A stretch of DNA of 64,000 nucleotides, from contig CANGHH010000005.1 in NCBI GenBank assembly GCA_947453725.1, forward strand, positions 1 to 64,000, read 5' to 3'. Below the pieces are notes generated by a model. It worked only from the letters and a program-made list of their open reading frames with translations. It was not told where the DNA came from and did no database searches. The stretch's first letter is position 1. Each line of letters opens with the position of its first letter. Shown in pieces: positions 1 to 11,820 of the stretch. The stretch is from Betaproteobacteria bacterium. Lineage in GTDB: Bacteria > Pseudomonadota > Gammaproteobacteria > Burkholderiales > Burkholderiaceae_C. The translations under genes were made by a program, and so were the position numbers.

Positions 1-84
1 CTATTGCAGCAGGCCGTGGTCACCGATCCGGTCACGTACGAGCGCGTCGTGCGGCCTCTACCCAAGACGCCCAAGGCAGCGTAG
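1..84 (+). CDS. C-terminal end of an unidentified gene (partial)
   Basis: The frame is open from the first base and ends at a TAG at 82-84, giving 27 residues ending in PLPKTPKAA. Most third positions are G or C, as in the real genes around it, which supports coding. Too little is present to name a family. The gene ends only 3 bases before the SOS box of dnaE2, so it belongs to a separate transcript. Confidence 0.4.
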   Translation, partial: LLQQAVVTDPVTYERVVRPLPKTPKAA

Positions 85-87
85 AGT

Positions 88-107
88 TACTGGATGGGTA
101 TCCAGTA
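88..107. promoter_or_regulatory. LexA-type SOS box upstream of dnaE2
   Basis: The 20 bases TACTGGATGGGTATCCAGTA form a perfect 8-bp inverted repeat with a 4-base spacer. The outer TACTG and CAGTA halves and the 20-base length match the E. coli-type LexA operator (TACTG, ten bases, CAGTA). dnaE2 genes are known SOS-regulon members, so a LexA operator here fits the downstream gene. The centre differs from the alternating TA consensus, so affinity cannot be judged from sequence. Confidence 0.75.
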
Positions 108-305
108 CTTTGCTCCGGGTGGAGCTAAGCTGATACCCCTTATGGAAATGCAGTTCATCAGGAATCCCAGCCAAGCTGGGATCCGCGCGAGCCGGCGCCC
201 TTCTTCCGCTACCCGCCTGCCGCAGTCGGGTCAAGACATCCGCAACGTCCAGGTGGCGGCTGCGCAGGCTCGGTCCGCCTTCCCCCTTGCCCGCGAACCC
301 ACCCC
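108..305 (+). other. dnaE2 leader with two hairpins, no recognisable gene
   Basis: About 200 bases separate the SOS box from the dnaE2 start. Two perfect inverted repeats are visible: GCTCC/GGAGC at 112-125 with a 4-base loop, and ATCCCAGC/GCTGGGAT at 164-182 with a 3-base loop. Neither is followed by a T-run. The dnaE2 frame is open back to a TAA at 126-128, but its residues do not resemble a conserved DnaE2 N-terminus. imuA and imuB, which usually precede dnaE2 in SOS mutagenesis cassettes, are not here. Confidence 0.4.
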
Positions 306-3485
<3,180 letters not shown>

Positions 3486-3488
3486 ACG

Positions 3489-3520
3489 AAAAAAAAGGGC
3501 CCCAGTTGCCTGGAGCCCTT
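3489..3520 (-). terminator. Rho-independent terminator of the TonB-receptor gene
   Basis: Read on the minus strand, AAGGGCTCCAG and CTGGGGCCCTT form an 11-bp stem with one G-T pair and a GCAA loop, followed by a run of eight T. It sits about 40 bases past the receptor stop and also abuts the end of dnaE2, but the T-run orientation serves the minus strand. Confidence 0.85.
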
Positions 3521-3558
3521 CGTGTCGACGCGGCGCACAGCGCCGCGGCGTTCGGCGG

Positions 3559-6500
3559 TCAGAACTTGTAGTCGTAGCTGGCCGTGAACTTCAGGTAACG
3601 CGGCGCGCTGTAGGACTGCACCGCCGAGTAGGTGGTGCGCGGGCCGGCGCCGGTGTTGAAGCGCTCTTCGATCACCTCGGCAACCTGGCGGTTGAACAGG
3701 TTGAAGATGTCCATCCGCAGCTTCAGGCCCTTCAGGAAGTCCGGCGCGTAGACCAGGTTGGTGTCCACCGCGAACTCCATCGGCAGCGTGCCTTGCGAAC
3801 CGCGCGGCGTGGCCACACCGCCGCAGTAGAAGTAGGCCGAACCGTAACCCGAGTAGTTCGAAACCTGGCTGACGCCGGGGACGAAGGGCGTCGTCAGGAT
3901 CGTGCTCGACGGGGCATTGCCGATGCAGTTCTTCGGCCGGCCGCTGGACAGCACCAGAGCGCCGCCGACAGCCACTTCCGACGTCAGTTGGTACAGGCCG
4001 AAAGCTTTCAGCTTGTGCGTGCGGTTGTTCGGCAACAGGCCGTTGGCGCCCACCGAGAACTCCGGAAAGTCGTAGGCCTGCGTCGTGGCCACGTCGGCCT
4101 GGCCGATGTCAGACAGGGTCTGGCCTTCGGTGTTGCCGTAGTTCTTCGAGTAGGTGTAGGCGATCTTGGCGCCCCACTTGCCGTCGAAAGGCTTCTCGAC
4201 GAAGAAGTCCAGCGCGGCGTAGACGCGCTTGACCTTGTCGATGCCCAGGTCGGCTGCCGACAGGTAGATGTCTTCGAGCTTGCCGTCGCCGTTCAGGTCG
4301 AGCGTGAAGTGGTTGCCGATGCCCGGGTTGAACAGCGCGCAGTTGTAGCCGAAGCCCGATGCGTCGACACCGTTGCGCTTGCCCCAGGCGATGAAGGGGC
4401 GGTCGTCGCAATGGTCGTCGATGGCCGTCTGCAGCGTGCGGTAGGTGAACTTCGCGCCGGCATTCACGCCCGGCACCAGGGCCCGCTCGATACCCAGGGA
4501 CAACTCATCCTGGTAGTTGCCCTTGAGGTTCTTGCCCGCGACTTCGGCCGGGTTCTTCGACTGGCCGAGTTCGTTGTTCGGCGAATAGAAGGGGCTGATC
4601 TGCGTCAGGCCGGTCGGCACCCCGGTGACGGGGTCGGTGCCGGTGTAGACGTAGTTCTGCTGGGCGTTCAGCGAAGCACCTGCGGCACGGATGGCCACGT
4701 TGGTGGGCAAGGGCACGTGGTAACGACCAGCCGCGCCGAAGATCTTCGTCTTCTGGTCGCCCGCGGGGTCCCAGGTGGCTGACAGGCGCGGAGCAAGCTG
4801 CTTGTCCAGCTTGATGTAGGACTCACCATCGCCGTTCTTGTTGTTGAAGCCTTCGTTGCGCAGGCCCATGACCAGCAGCAGGTCCTTGTTGACCTGCCAC
4901 TTGTCTTCGACGTACTGCGCGGTCTGGTCCACGGCCGGTGACGAGCCCGTGGAGCTGACGCTGCGCTGCACGTAGTAGCCCTGCTGGGCCAGCGCGTTGC
5001 CGGCGATGCTGGCCGGCGCCGCCGTCTTGCTGTCGATGGCAGCGGTCGGTGTGCTGGACTTCAGGTAGGTCCAGAGCACGCCGCCGGCGGTGCTGGAACC
5101 GGTCATGCTCTTGATCTTGTTGGCGTCCAGACCGCCGCGTAGCGTGTGCGCGTTGTTCAGGCGGTACTCGAAGTCCAGCCGCAGACCCTTGTTGTCGTCG
5201 TACGCACCGGGCAGCAACTGGTTCGCCGTGACGCCCTGCGCCGTGGTGTAGCTCAGGCCCGGCGCTTGAACGGCGCTGGAAAAGGCCACTTGCGGGATCG
5301 ACGGGTTGTAGCCCACCGGCAGCGCCGCGTGCTCGGTGCGCGTGTGGCCGTACAGCGCCGTGACGGTGAAGTCCTGGGTGAAGTTGCCCGTGTACTTCAG
5401 GATGTCGACCACCGAGCCCTGCTGGGCCGCCACCGGGGTCGGGCCCCAGTTGGTGTAGGTCGTGCCACCGTTCTGCACCGCGGTGCGCTGCAGGGTCGAG
5501 TAGTCGAACCCGAAGTTCTTGCGCGCGTCTTCGTACTTGTCCGAGATGCGCGTGTATTCCAGCGAATGGTTGTCGGTGATCTCGGCGTCGAGCTTGATCA
5601 GGTAGCGCGGGTTGGTCAGCGCGCGTTCCTGGAAGGCGGTCGACTGCGACGCGGCCGATGCGGTGTAGGTGGCCGAGGCATTGGCCGTGTTGACGAAGGC
5701 GCTGTTGGTCTTGGTCTGCTCGAGGGTGGCGAAGAAGAACAGCTTGTCCTTGATCAGGGCGCCGCTGCCGTAGGCACTGACGACGGTCCGATCCTGGGTG
5801 TTGCCATCGTTGTAGAAGCGCAGCTTGCCGTCCAGCGCCGTGCCCACGGTCTCGTAGTACTGGTTGCGCTGCTTGGCGCGCAGGCTGTTGGGCTCGAAGG
5901 ACACCGCGCCACCCGCTTCGAAGGCGTTGGAGCCGCGCTTGGTGATGATGTTGACCACACCGCCCACCGAGCGGCCGAATTCGGCGCCGTAGCCACCCGT
6001 CAGCACCTGGAACTGGCCGATGGCGTTGTATGGCAGTTGCGAGAAGCCGACCTGTGTCAGCAGGGTGGTGACGGGGAAACCGTTGATGTAGTAGGCGTTC
6101 TCGGACGCCGCTGCACCGCCGAAGCTGGGCGCGCCGGCGCCACCGTAACGGCTGTCGCCGCGCGTGGTGTTGGGGGCCAGCTGGATGATGGCGCCGACGT
6201 TGCTCGCGACCGGGATGCGCTCCAGATCCTTGGCCGTGAAGGTGGTGGCCGACGTGGCGCTCGAGAAGTCGAGCTTGCGGATCGCGCTGCCGCGGATTTC
6301 GATCACCGTGGTGCCGTTGAAGCTGACTTCGGTGCCCTGGCTGATCAGCACCGTGACGTCTTCGCGCTTCTCGGCCTGGACGCCTTTGCGCAGCAGCACG
6401 ACGCGGTAGGTGCCGGTGGGCAGGGACGGGATGCTGTAGCGGCCGCTGGCGTCGACCTTGATGGTCCGCTTGACACCGGAACCGGTGTTCTCGACGACCA

Positions 6501-6648
6501 GCTCAGCGCCCTCGGGTGCGTTCACCTGGCCGTAGATCGAGCCGGTGGTGTTGGACTGCGCGTGCGCGGGCGCCGAAGCCATCGGCCCCAGCACCAAGAT
6601 GCCGCATGCAATCGCAACCGATTGCGCCATGACCGTCTTTTTGAACAT
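3559..6648 (-). CDS. TonB-dependent outer-membrane receptor, Oar-like
   Basis: 1029 residues. The first 31 form a signal peptide with an AHAQ cleavage region. Residues about 35-110 form a carboxypeptidase-regulatory-like (CarboxypepD_reg) beta domain typical of Oar-type receptors, then comes a plug domain (FTAKDLERIPVASNVGAIIQ, later AYYINGFPVTTLL), then a long beta-barrel ending in aromatic YDYKF, the usual outer-membrane C-terminus. Family members take up large substrates such as peptides or glycans using TonB energy. It is divergent from the S9 peptidase gene 310 bases away, which hints at peptide uptake; that substrate is inference. An AGGAG-like sequence precedes the ATG. It ends in a strong terminator. 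Confidence 0.88.
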   Translation of the reverse strand: MFKKTVMAQSVAIACGILVLGPMASAPAHAQSNTTGSIYGQVNAPEGAELVVENTGSGVKRTIKVDASGRYSIPSLPTGTYRVVLLRKGVQAEKREDVTVLISQGTEVSFNGTTVIEIRGSAIRKLDFSSATSATTFTAKDLERIPVASNVGAIIQLAPNTTRGDSRYGGAGAPSFGGAAASENAYYINGFPVTTLLTQVGFSQLPYNAIGQFQVLTGGYGAEFGRSVGGVVNIITKRGSNAFEAGGAVSFEPNSLRAKQRNQYYETVGTALDGKLRFYNDGNTQDRTVVSAYGSGALIKDKLFFFATLEQTKTNSAFVNTANASATYTASAASQSTAFQERALTNPRYLIKLDAEITDNHSLEYTRISDKYEDARKNFGFDYSTLQRTAVQNGGTTYTNWGPTPVAAQQGSVVDILKYTGNFTQDFTVTALYGHTRTEHAALPVGYNPSIPQVAFSSAVQAPGLSYTTAQGVTANQLLPGAYDDNKGLRLDFEYRLNNAHTLRGGLDANKIKSMTGSSTAGGVLWTYLKSSTPTAAIDSKTAAPASIAGNALAQQGYYVQRSVSSTGSSPAVDQTAQYVEDKWQVNKDLLLVMGLRNEGFNNKNGDGESYIKLDKQLAPRLSATWDPAGDQKTKIFGAAGRYHVPLPTNVAIRAAGASLNAQQNYVYTGTDPVTGVPTGLTQISPFYSPNNELGQSKNPAEVAGKNLKGNYQDELSLGIERALVPGVNAGAKFTYRTLQTAIDDHCDDRPFIAWGKRNGVDASGFGYNCALFNPGIGNHFTLDLNGDGKLEDIYLSAADLGIDKVKRVYAALDFFVEKPFDGKWGAKIAYTYSKNYGNTEGQTLSDIGQADVATTQAYDFPEFSVGANGLLPNNRTHKLKAFGLYQLTSEVAVGGALVLSSGRPKNCIGNAPSSTILTTPFVPGVSQVSNYSGYGSAYFYCGGVATPRGSQGTLPMEFAVDTNLVYAPDFLKGLKLRMDIFNLFNRQVAEVIEERFNTGAGPRTTYSAVQSYSAPRYLKFTASYDYKF

Positions 6649-6958
6649 ACATCGCTCCTGTTATTGCCGATTCGGCTGGGTATTGGTCGCTCGTTGCGCG
6701 TGGTCAACGAAGCCGACAGAAGTTTACGCAGAAGCAACATGCAGGCCCGGCTCGAAGCGGCGTTTGTGGGGAAAACGCACCACTGGGGTGAGCGAAGACC
6801 GGTCGGTCCAGCCGACCCTCGGGCCCCCTAGGGGTTGACCCTGTAGCCCTTCGCCCCCGCGTGGTGCCGCAACGGCCGTGCGGCAAGATCGGCCCGGGAT
6901 GCGGCGCGCGCTTTGCATGCACCGCGGGCTGTCGATCATCGTCAAGGAGTCACTCAAG
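6649..6958. other. Divergent intergenic region, receptor / S9 peptidase
   Basis: 310 bases without a gene between two divergent starts. It must hold both promoters. A TTGACC at about 6835 could be a minus-35 element for the peptidase, but no convincing minus-10 was found. AAGGAGT at 6943-6949 is the ribosome site for the peptidase. Confidence 0.4.
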
Positions 6959-8971
6959 ATGTACACGTGGAAAACAAGCAGGGCCCGTGGGGCGGCCGTC
7001 GCGCTGGCCTCATGCGCACTGGTCGGCAGTGCCTGGCTGGCGCCGACACCGGCCCGCGCCGCCGCGCCCGCGCCCCTACCCGTCGAAGCCTTCTTCTCGC
7101 CCGCTAGGTTGCAGCAGGCCGCGCTGTCGCCCTCGGGCCGGTGGCTGGCTGCGCTGGCGGCCTTGCAGGGCCGCCGCGTGGGCTTCCAGATCATCGATCT
7201 GGACGGCAAGGAACAGCCGCGTTTCATCGAGGCCTCGCCCAAGGACGATGTGACCTGGTTCCGCTGGGTGGGCGACGAGCGGCTGATCTTCGAACTCAAG
7301 AGCCCCAACGACCGCAGCAACGACCGTGGCGGCAACGGCCTGATGGCGGTGCAGCGCGACGGCAGCAGCACCCGCCGGCTGATCGCGCGGGAATTCGAGA
7401 ACGAGGACCCGTTCTCCAAGCGCCGCTACCTGGAGCCTGACCACGCCTACCTGGCGCCCGGCGCCGTCGGCAGCGACGAGGTCATCGTCGGCAAGTGGGA
7501 ATGGCGCAACCGCGAGTTCTCGCACATCACGCCCCTGGCTTTGAACATCACGACCGGCGGCACCCGGACCCTGGCGCCGGACGCTCCGCGTGCCAGCGGC
7601 TGGTTCTTCGATGTCAAGGGCCGCGCCAGGGTGGCCTCGCAGACCGACAAGGGCGAGACCACGGTCTGGTGGGCCGACAAGAACGGCGCGTGGCGGGAAA
7701 TCGTCAAGGGGCCCAGCCGCAACATGCCCTTCGTCCCGTTCGCCGCCGACGGCGACGACGACCTGCTGGTGACCACGGGCGCACCCGAAGACGGTTCCCT
7801 GCAACTGCGCCGCTTCGATTTCAAGACCGGCAAGCCCGAGACCACCCCCATCGTGGCCACACCGGGCTTTGACACGCTGGACGACACCGTTTTCGACCGC
7901 GCGACCGGCCGCGTGCTGGGCTTCACGGTGACGACGGACGCGGCCTCGCAGGTCTGGCTGTCCCCCGCCATGAAGGCCTTGCAGGCCAAGGTGGATGCCA
8001 AGTTGCCGGGAACGATCAACACTTTCCAGTGCCGACCCTGCGACGGCACGGGCCGCTTGCTGGTGCATGCTTATTCCGACACCCAGCCGGGCAGCTATGT
8101 GCTGTACAGCCCCGCCGCCGACCGCTGGCAACTGGTGGGCGAAGTCCGCCCGGACATCGATCCGCAGCGCATGCAGCCCCGGGAATTCCACCGCACCCGG
8201 GCCCGCGACGGCGGTGATCTGCCGGTCTGGGTGACACGCCCCGCTGCCAGCCAGGCGCCGGGCGCCAAGCCGGCTCCCGCCGTGGTGCTGGTGCACGGCG
8301 GCCCTTGGCTGCGGGGTGCCGACTGGCGCTGGAGCGACGAGGCGCAGTTCCTGGCTTCGCGCGGCTATGTCGTCATCGAACCCGAGTTCCGCGGCAGCGA
8401 GGGCTACGGCGTTCGGCATTACCGCGCCGGCTTCCAGCAGTGGGGCCTGACCATGCAGGACGACCTCACCGACGCCTTGCGCTTCGCCGTTGCCCAGGGC
8501 TGGGTCGACAGCAAGCGGGTCTGCATCATGGGCGCCAGCTATGGCGGTTACGCCACCCTGATGGGCCTGGCCAAGGACCCCGACCAGTACCGCTGCGGGG
8601 TGGCGCATGCGGCCGTCAGCGACCAGCGTTTCATGTTCGACTTCCATTGGTCGGACATTTCCAAGCAGGGGCGCCAATACGACCTGCCGGTCCTGCTGGG
8701 CGACCGCGAGAAGGACGCCCCGCGCTTCATCGCCACGTCACCGCTGGAGCAGGTGGCACGCATCAAGGCGCCGCTGCTGCTGAGCCATGGCGGGCAGGAC
8801 CGCCGCGTGCCGCTGGACAACGCCACGCGGATGCTGGACGCCCTGCGCAAGAACGGCAAGCCGGTGGAATGGGTCGAGTACAAGGAAGAAGGCCACAGTT
8901 TCTTCTTCCCGGAAAACGAATACGACTACCACCGGCGGGTCGAGGCCTTCCTGGCTCTGCACCTGAAGTAG
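6959..8971 (+). CDS. S9 prolyl-oligopeptidase-family peptidase, exported
   Basis: 670 residues from the ATG at 6959. An upstream in-frame start at 6878 exists, but the ATG at 6959 has AAGGAGT ten bases before it and begins a clean signal peptide ending PARAAAP, so it is preferred. The N-terminal 350 residues form the beta-propeller-like region (GRWLAALAALQG blades) and the C-terminal 250 form the alpha/beta-hydrolase. The catalytic triad is visible: Ser527 in GASYGGY, Asp614 in GGQDRRVP, and His646 in EGHSFFFPENEYDYHRR. Such acyl-aminoacyl/dipeptidyl-type enzymes cut oligopeptides in the periplasm. It is divergent from the TonB receptor and convergent with an M61 peptidase, consistent with peptide catabolism. 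Confidence 0.9.
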   Translation: MYTWKTSRARGAAVALASCALVGSAWLAPTPARAAAPAPLPVEAFFSPARLQQAALSPSGRWLAALAALQGRRVGFQIIDLDGKEQPRFIEASPKDDVTWFRWVGDERLIFELKSPNDRSNDRGGNGLMAVQRDGSSTRRLIAREFENEDPFSKRRYLEPDHAYLAPGAVGSDEVIVGKWEWRNREFSHITPLALNITTGGTRTLAPDAPRASGWFFDVKGRARVASQTDKGETTVWWADKNGAWREIVKGPSRNMPFVPFAADGDDDLLVTTGAPEDGSLQLRRFDFKTGKPETTPIVATPGFDTLDDTVFDRATGRVLGFTVTTDAASQVWLSPAMKALQAKVDAKLPGTINTFQCRPCDGTGRLLVHAYSDTQPGSYVLYSPAADRWQLVGEVRPDIDPQRMQPREFHRTRARDGGDLPVWVTRPAASQAPGAKPAPAVVLVHGGPWLRGADWRWSDEAQFLASRGYVVIEPEFRGSEGYGVRHYRAGFQQWGLTMQDDLTDALRFAVAQGWVDSKRVCIMGASYGGYATLMGLAKDPDQYRCGVAHAAVSDQRFMFDFHWSDISKQGRQYDLPVLLGDREKDAPRFIATSPLEQVARIKAPLLLSHGGQDRRVPLDNATRMLDALRKNGKPVEWVEYKEEGHSFFFPENEYDYHRRVEAFLALHLK

Positions 8972-8982
8972 ACGCGCCGCGA

Positions 8983-9010
8983 CCGGTCGATCGGCACCCC
9001 GATCGACCGG
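8983..9010. terminator. Bidirectional hairpin between convergent peptidase genes
   Basis: CCGGTCGATCGG, a 4-base loop CACC, and its exact complement form a perfect 12-bp stem between the stop of the S9 gene and the stop of the M61 gene. There is no T-run on either side, so termination may be weak or factor-assisted. Confidence 0.55.
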
Positions 9011-9035
9011 CGGGCGTCCCTGGCGCCCCTGGCGT

Positions 9036-10970
9036 CTAGGGCTTGGCGGTGAACAAGGCGTCGATCAAAGCCGGGCCGCTGCCGATGCGTTCCAGCTTCG
9101 GGTAGCGCAGGCCGCCGCGGTAGTCGACCTGGATCGCGCGGTAGCGGTTGTCGGCCTTGACCAGCAGGTCGAGGGCCTTGGCGCCGGGCTGGGCGGCGGC
9201 CACGATCGCATCTTTCAGCACCCCGGGTTCGCAGGGCACGCCGTTCACGGCCACCAGCGTGGCGCCAGTGGTCAGGCCGGCCTTGAAGGCGGGGCCTTCC
9301 CATTCGACGGCCACCACCTCGTTGTCCTTGCCCAGCGTCAGGCCGACCGAAAAACTGAAGTCGGTGCGCTTGTCCATTTCTTCCTCGGCCTTCGACAGGG
9401 CCGATGGCGTGTCGGTATAGACCAGCTTGTAGCCGCCGCGGGTCAGCCCATCCAGCGGGGCGCCCGGACCGTTGCTGTCCAGCCGGCTGCGCAGGAAATC
9501 AGCCCAGGCGTAAGGCATCACGCCGTTCAGCGCGGCGACCACGTCGTCGAAGGTGTAGGTCACCGGGGTGTAGGAGCCGTCGGCGATGCCGAAGAAGGCC
9601 CGCGCGAAATCGTCGAGCGACTTCTGCCCGCCGGTCTTCTCGCGGATCAGCGTGTCGGCGTCCAGCCAGACCAGCAGGCCTTCGTCGTAGTAGTCCAGGC
9701 TGCGCAACCAGCTGCCCCCGCCACGCAAGCCGCGCGAACCCAGGATCTCGCCGTTGGTGGTGTCCTGCAGCGTTCGCCAGCGCCGGCCGGGCAGGTTGTC
9801 GAGCCGCGCGGCCAGCGCTGCCAGGCTGTCCAGCGCCTGCTGCGGTGTCTGCAGGCCGCTGCGTGCAGCCAGCACCTTGCCCCAGAACTGGGTTTGACCT
9901 TCGTAGACCCACAACAGGCTGTTGCGCATCGGCGCGTTGTAGTCGGGCGTCCACAGGTCGGCCGGTCGGCGGAACTTGCCGTTCCACGAGTGCGTGTACT
10001 CGTGCGGCAGCAGGTCGCGACCTGGCGCCATCGCGTCCCAGTCGGTGAAGTACTTGGGCAGGTAGCCGTCTTCGCTGGAGCGGTGGTGCTCGATGCCGAC
10101 GAAACCCATCTCCTCGCTCAGGCTGAGCAGGAAGTCGTAGTGGTCGTAGTGGCGCGCGCCGAAGAGCTTGTAGGCCTGCTGGACCAGGCGGCGGTGGGCC
10201 TCGATCTGCTCGGGCTTGGCGTTCAGGTTGGCCGCGGTGTCGGCGAACACGTTCAGCCGCACTGGCACGGCCGCGCCGGGGTCGAGGTCGAAGATCCGCA
10301 CGTGGCGGCCGGCGTAGAGCGGTGAATCGACCAGCGTCTCGAAGCTGGTCGCGGCAAAGCGGGTCACGTCGCCCGTGGTGCTGGCGCCGTCCAGCGCCGA
10401 CGCGTGGCCCCAGCCTGCCGGCAGCCGCACGCTGGGCTGGATGCGGATGCCGCTGACGGCGTAGCCGGCCGGGTACAGCGCCATCGCATGCCACTTCAGC
10501 ACCAGCATGTCGGGCGTCGCGGTGGTGCCGGTGAAGGCCGTCTGGTTGCCGGCCTGCTGGGTCAGTTCGATGTTCACCTCGCTGACGCCGGCCGGCACGT
10601 CGATGTGGAAAGCCGTCATCTCGACGGTGTCGCGGGTCCAGGCCAGGCGCTGGCCGTTGGCGCTGATGACCAGGCCCGACAGCAGGGCGATCGGCCCGTT
10701 CGGGGCGTGTTCGCCGGGCAGCCACTTGGGCAGCGACAGCGTCATCCGGCCGGGCCGGATGACCGGCACCGTCTCGCGCACGCGGAAGATGTGGCGCGCG
10801 ATGTCGGTGGCGTCGACGTTCAAGGTCAGCAGGCCCGGGTAGGGCGTGGCCTGGGCGGCGGCGATGGCCGGAGGCAGCGGCGCGGCGCGCAGCGGTGCGG
10901 ACTGGGCCACCACCCAGGGGCTGCCCAGGCCAAGCAGGCTCAGTGCCAGAGCGTTCAGACGAAAGTTCAT
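9036..10970 (-). CDS. M61 family peptidase (glycyl-aminopeptidase-like) with PDZ domain
   Basis: 644 residues from an ATG at 10970; the longer open frame upstream is antisense to ypfH and is not used. Residues 1-22 form a signal peptide (LSLLGLGSPWVVAQS). An N-terminal beta domain of about 180 residues is followed by the thermolysin-like zinc site HEYTH (His323 to His327) in LLPHEYTHSWNGKFRRP, as in M61 glycyl aminopeptidases. A C-terminal PDZ domain follows (TDFSFSVGLTLGKDNEVVAV through AGLTTGATLVAVNG). Members release N-terminal small residues from peptides in the periplasm. The neighbouring S9 peptidase and TonB receptor suggest a common peptide-use role. Confidence 0.9.
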   Translation of the reverse strand: MNFRLNALALSLLGLGSPWVVAQSAPLRAAPLPPAIAAAQATPYPGLLTLNVDATDIARHIFRVRETVPVIRPGRMTLSLPKWLPGEHAPNGPIALLSGLVISANGQRLAWTRDTVEMTAFHIDVPAGVSEVNIELTQQAGNQTAFTGTTATPDMLVLKWHAMALYPAGYAVSGIRIQPSVRLPAGWGHASALDGASTTGDVTRFAATSFETLVDSPLYAGRHVRIFDLDPGAAVPVRLNVFADTAANLNAKPEQIEAHRRLVQQAYKLFGARHYDHYDFLLSLSEEMGFVGIEHHRSSEDGYLPKYFTDWDAMAPGRDLLPHEYTHSWNGKFRRPADLWTPDYNAPMRNSLLWVYEGQTQFWGKVLAARSGLQTPQQALDSLAALAARLDNLPGRRWRTLQDTTNGEILGSRGLRGGGSWLRSLDYYDEGLLVWLDADTLIREKTGGQKSLDDFARAFFGIADGSYTPVTYTFDDVVAALNGVMPYAWADFLRSRLDSNGPGAPLDGLTRGGYKLVYTDTPSALSKAEEEMDKRTDFSFSVGLTLGKDNEVVAVEWEGPAFKAGLTTGATLVAVNGVPCEPGVLKDAIVAAAQPGAKALDLLVKADNRYRAIQVDYRGGLRYPKLERIGSGPALIDALFTAKP

Positions 10971-11102
10971 GGTCAAGGTGTACTGATGAAGGAAGTGGGG
11001 AGGATGCCGGCGGCGATTCTCGGCCCTGTGCCATTCACGCGCCGCCGGCCCCCGCCTTGACCCGCCCCGGCGCCCGCGCGCCGAAGCGGCGAAAATGCCG
11101 CC

Positions 11103-11798
11103 ATGCAACTTCCCATCGAATGGCTGCCCGTCCAGGGCGAACCCGCGCAGCTGATCGTGCTGCTGCACGGCTGGGGCGAAGAGGGCAGCGCGATGGCGCC
11201 GCTGGCCGAGGCCCTGCGCGCGCAGTTCCCGCAGGCCGCGGTGCTGGCGCCGGATGCCCCGGCGCTCAGCCGTGAGGGGCAGCGTGGCCGCCAGTGGTAC
11301 GGCATCCGCCAGCTCGACCCGGTCACCTGGGCGGCGCGCGTGATGGCGGCCCTGGCGGTGCTGGAGCCCTGGGTGCGGGCGCAGCAGCAGCGCCTGCGCG
11401 TGGCGCCGGCGGCCACCGCGCTGGGCGGCTTCTCGCAGGGCGCGATCCTGTCGCTGGAGCTGGCCACCCGGCAGGACGGCATCGCTGGGCGCGTGCTGGC
11501 CTTCGGCGGGCGCTACCTGACAGCGCCGGCCGCCGCGCCGCGCCACACCACCATCCACCTCTTCCACGGCAGCGCCGACGCGGTGATCGCCGATAGCGGT
11601 TCGCGCGACGCGCTGGCGCAGCTGCAGGCGCTGCAGGGCGACGCCACCCTCGACATCGCCGAAGGCGTCGGCCACGAATTGCACCCGCTGCTGATCGCCC
11701 GCGCGCTGCACCGGCTGCAGACCCACATCCCGCTGCGCACCTGGCAGGCCGCCCTCGGCGCCGCGCAAGCGGCCGCATCCGACACGCCGGGCGACTGA
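11103..11798 (+). CDS. ypfH: YpfH-type esterase (phospholipase/carboxylesterase family)
   Basis: 231-residue cytosolic alpha/beta-hydrolase. The oxyanion-region LLHGWGEEG is near residue 18, a GRQWYGI segment is near 63, and the nucleophile elbow GFSQGAI is near 115, followed by TTIHLFHGSADAVI (Asp region) and GVGHELHPLL (His region). The GRQW, GFSQGAI and TTIHL-HG pattern is what distinguishes YpfH from other carboxylesterases. It is first in a plus-strand run with yaaA 22 bases downstream. The natural substrate is unknown; family members hydrolyse short-chain esters and some act as deacylases. Confidence 0.85.
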   Translation: MQLPIEWLPVQGEPAQLIVLLHGWGEEGSAMAPLAEALRAQFPQAAVLAPDAPALSREGQRGRQWYGIRQLDPVTWAARVMAALAVLEPWVRAQQQRLRVAPAATALGGFSQGAILSLELATRQDGIAGRVLAFGGRYLTAPAAAPRHTTIHLFHGSADAVIADSGSRDALAQLQALQGDATLDIAEGVGHELHPLLIARALHRLQTHIPLRTWQAALGAAQAAASDTPGD

Positions 11799-11820
11799 GC
11801 CCGCACAGAGATCGCCCAAG

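Noticed and set aside
1..84. End of a transposase or integrase gene at the left edge
   Set aside because: Only 27 residues are visible and no diagnostic motif is present, so no family is claimed.
5146..6831. A 561-residue plus-strand frame antisense to the TonB receptor
   Set aside because: Low-complexity Arg/Val/Gly composition, no motif, and fully covered by a receptor gene with a signal peptide, plug and barrel.
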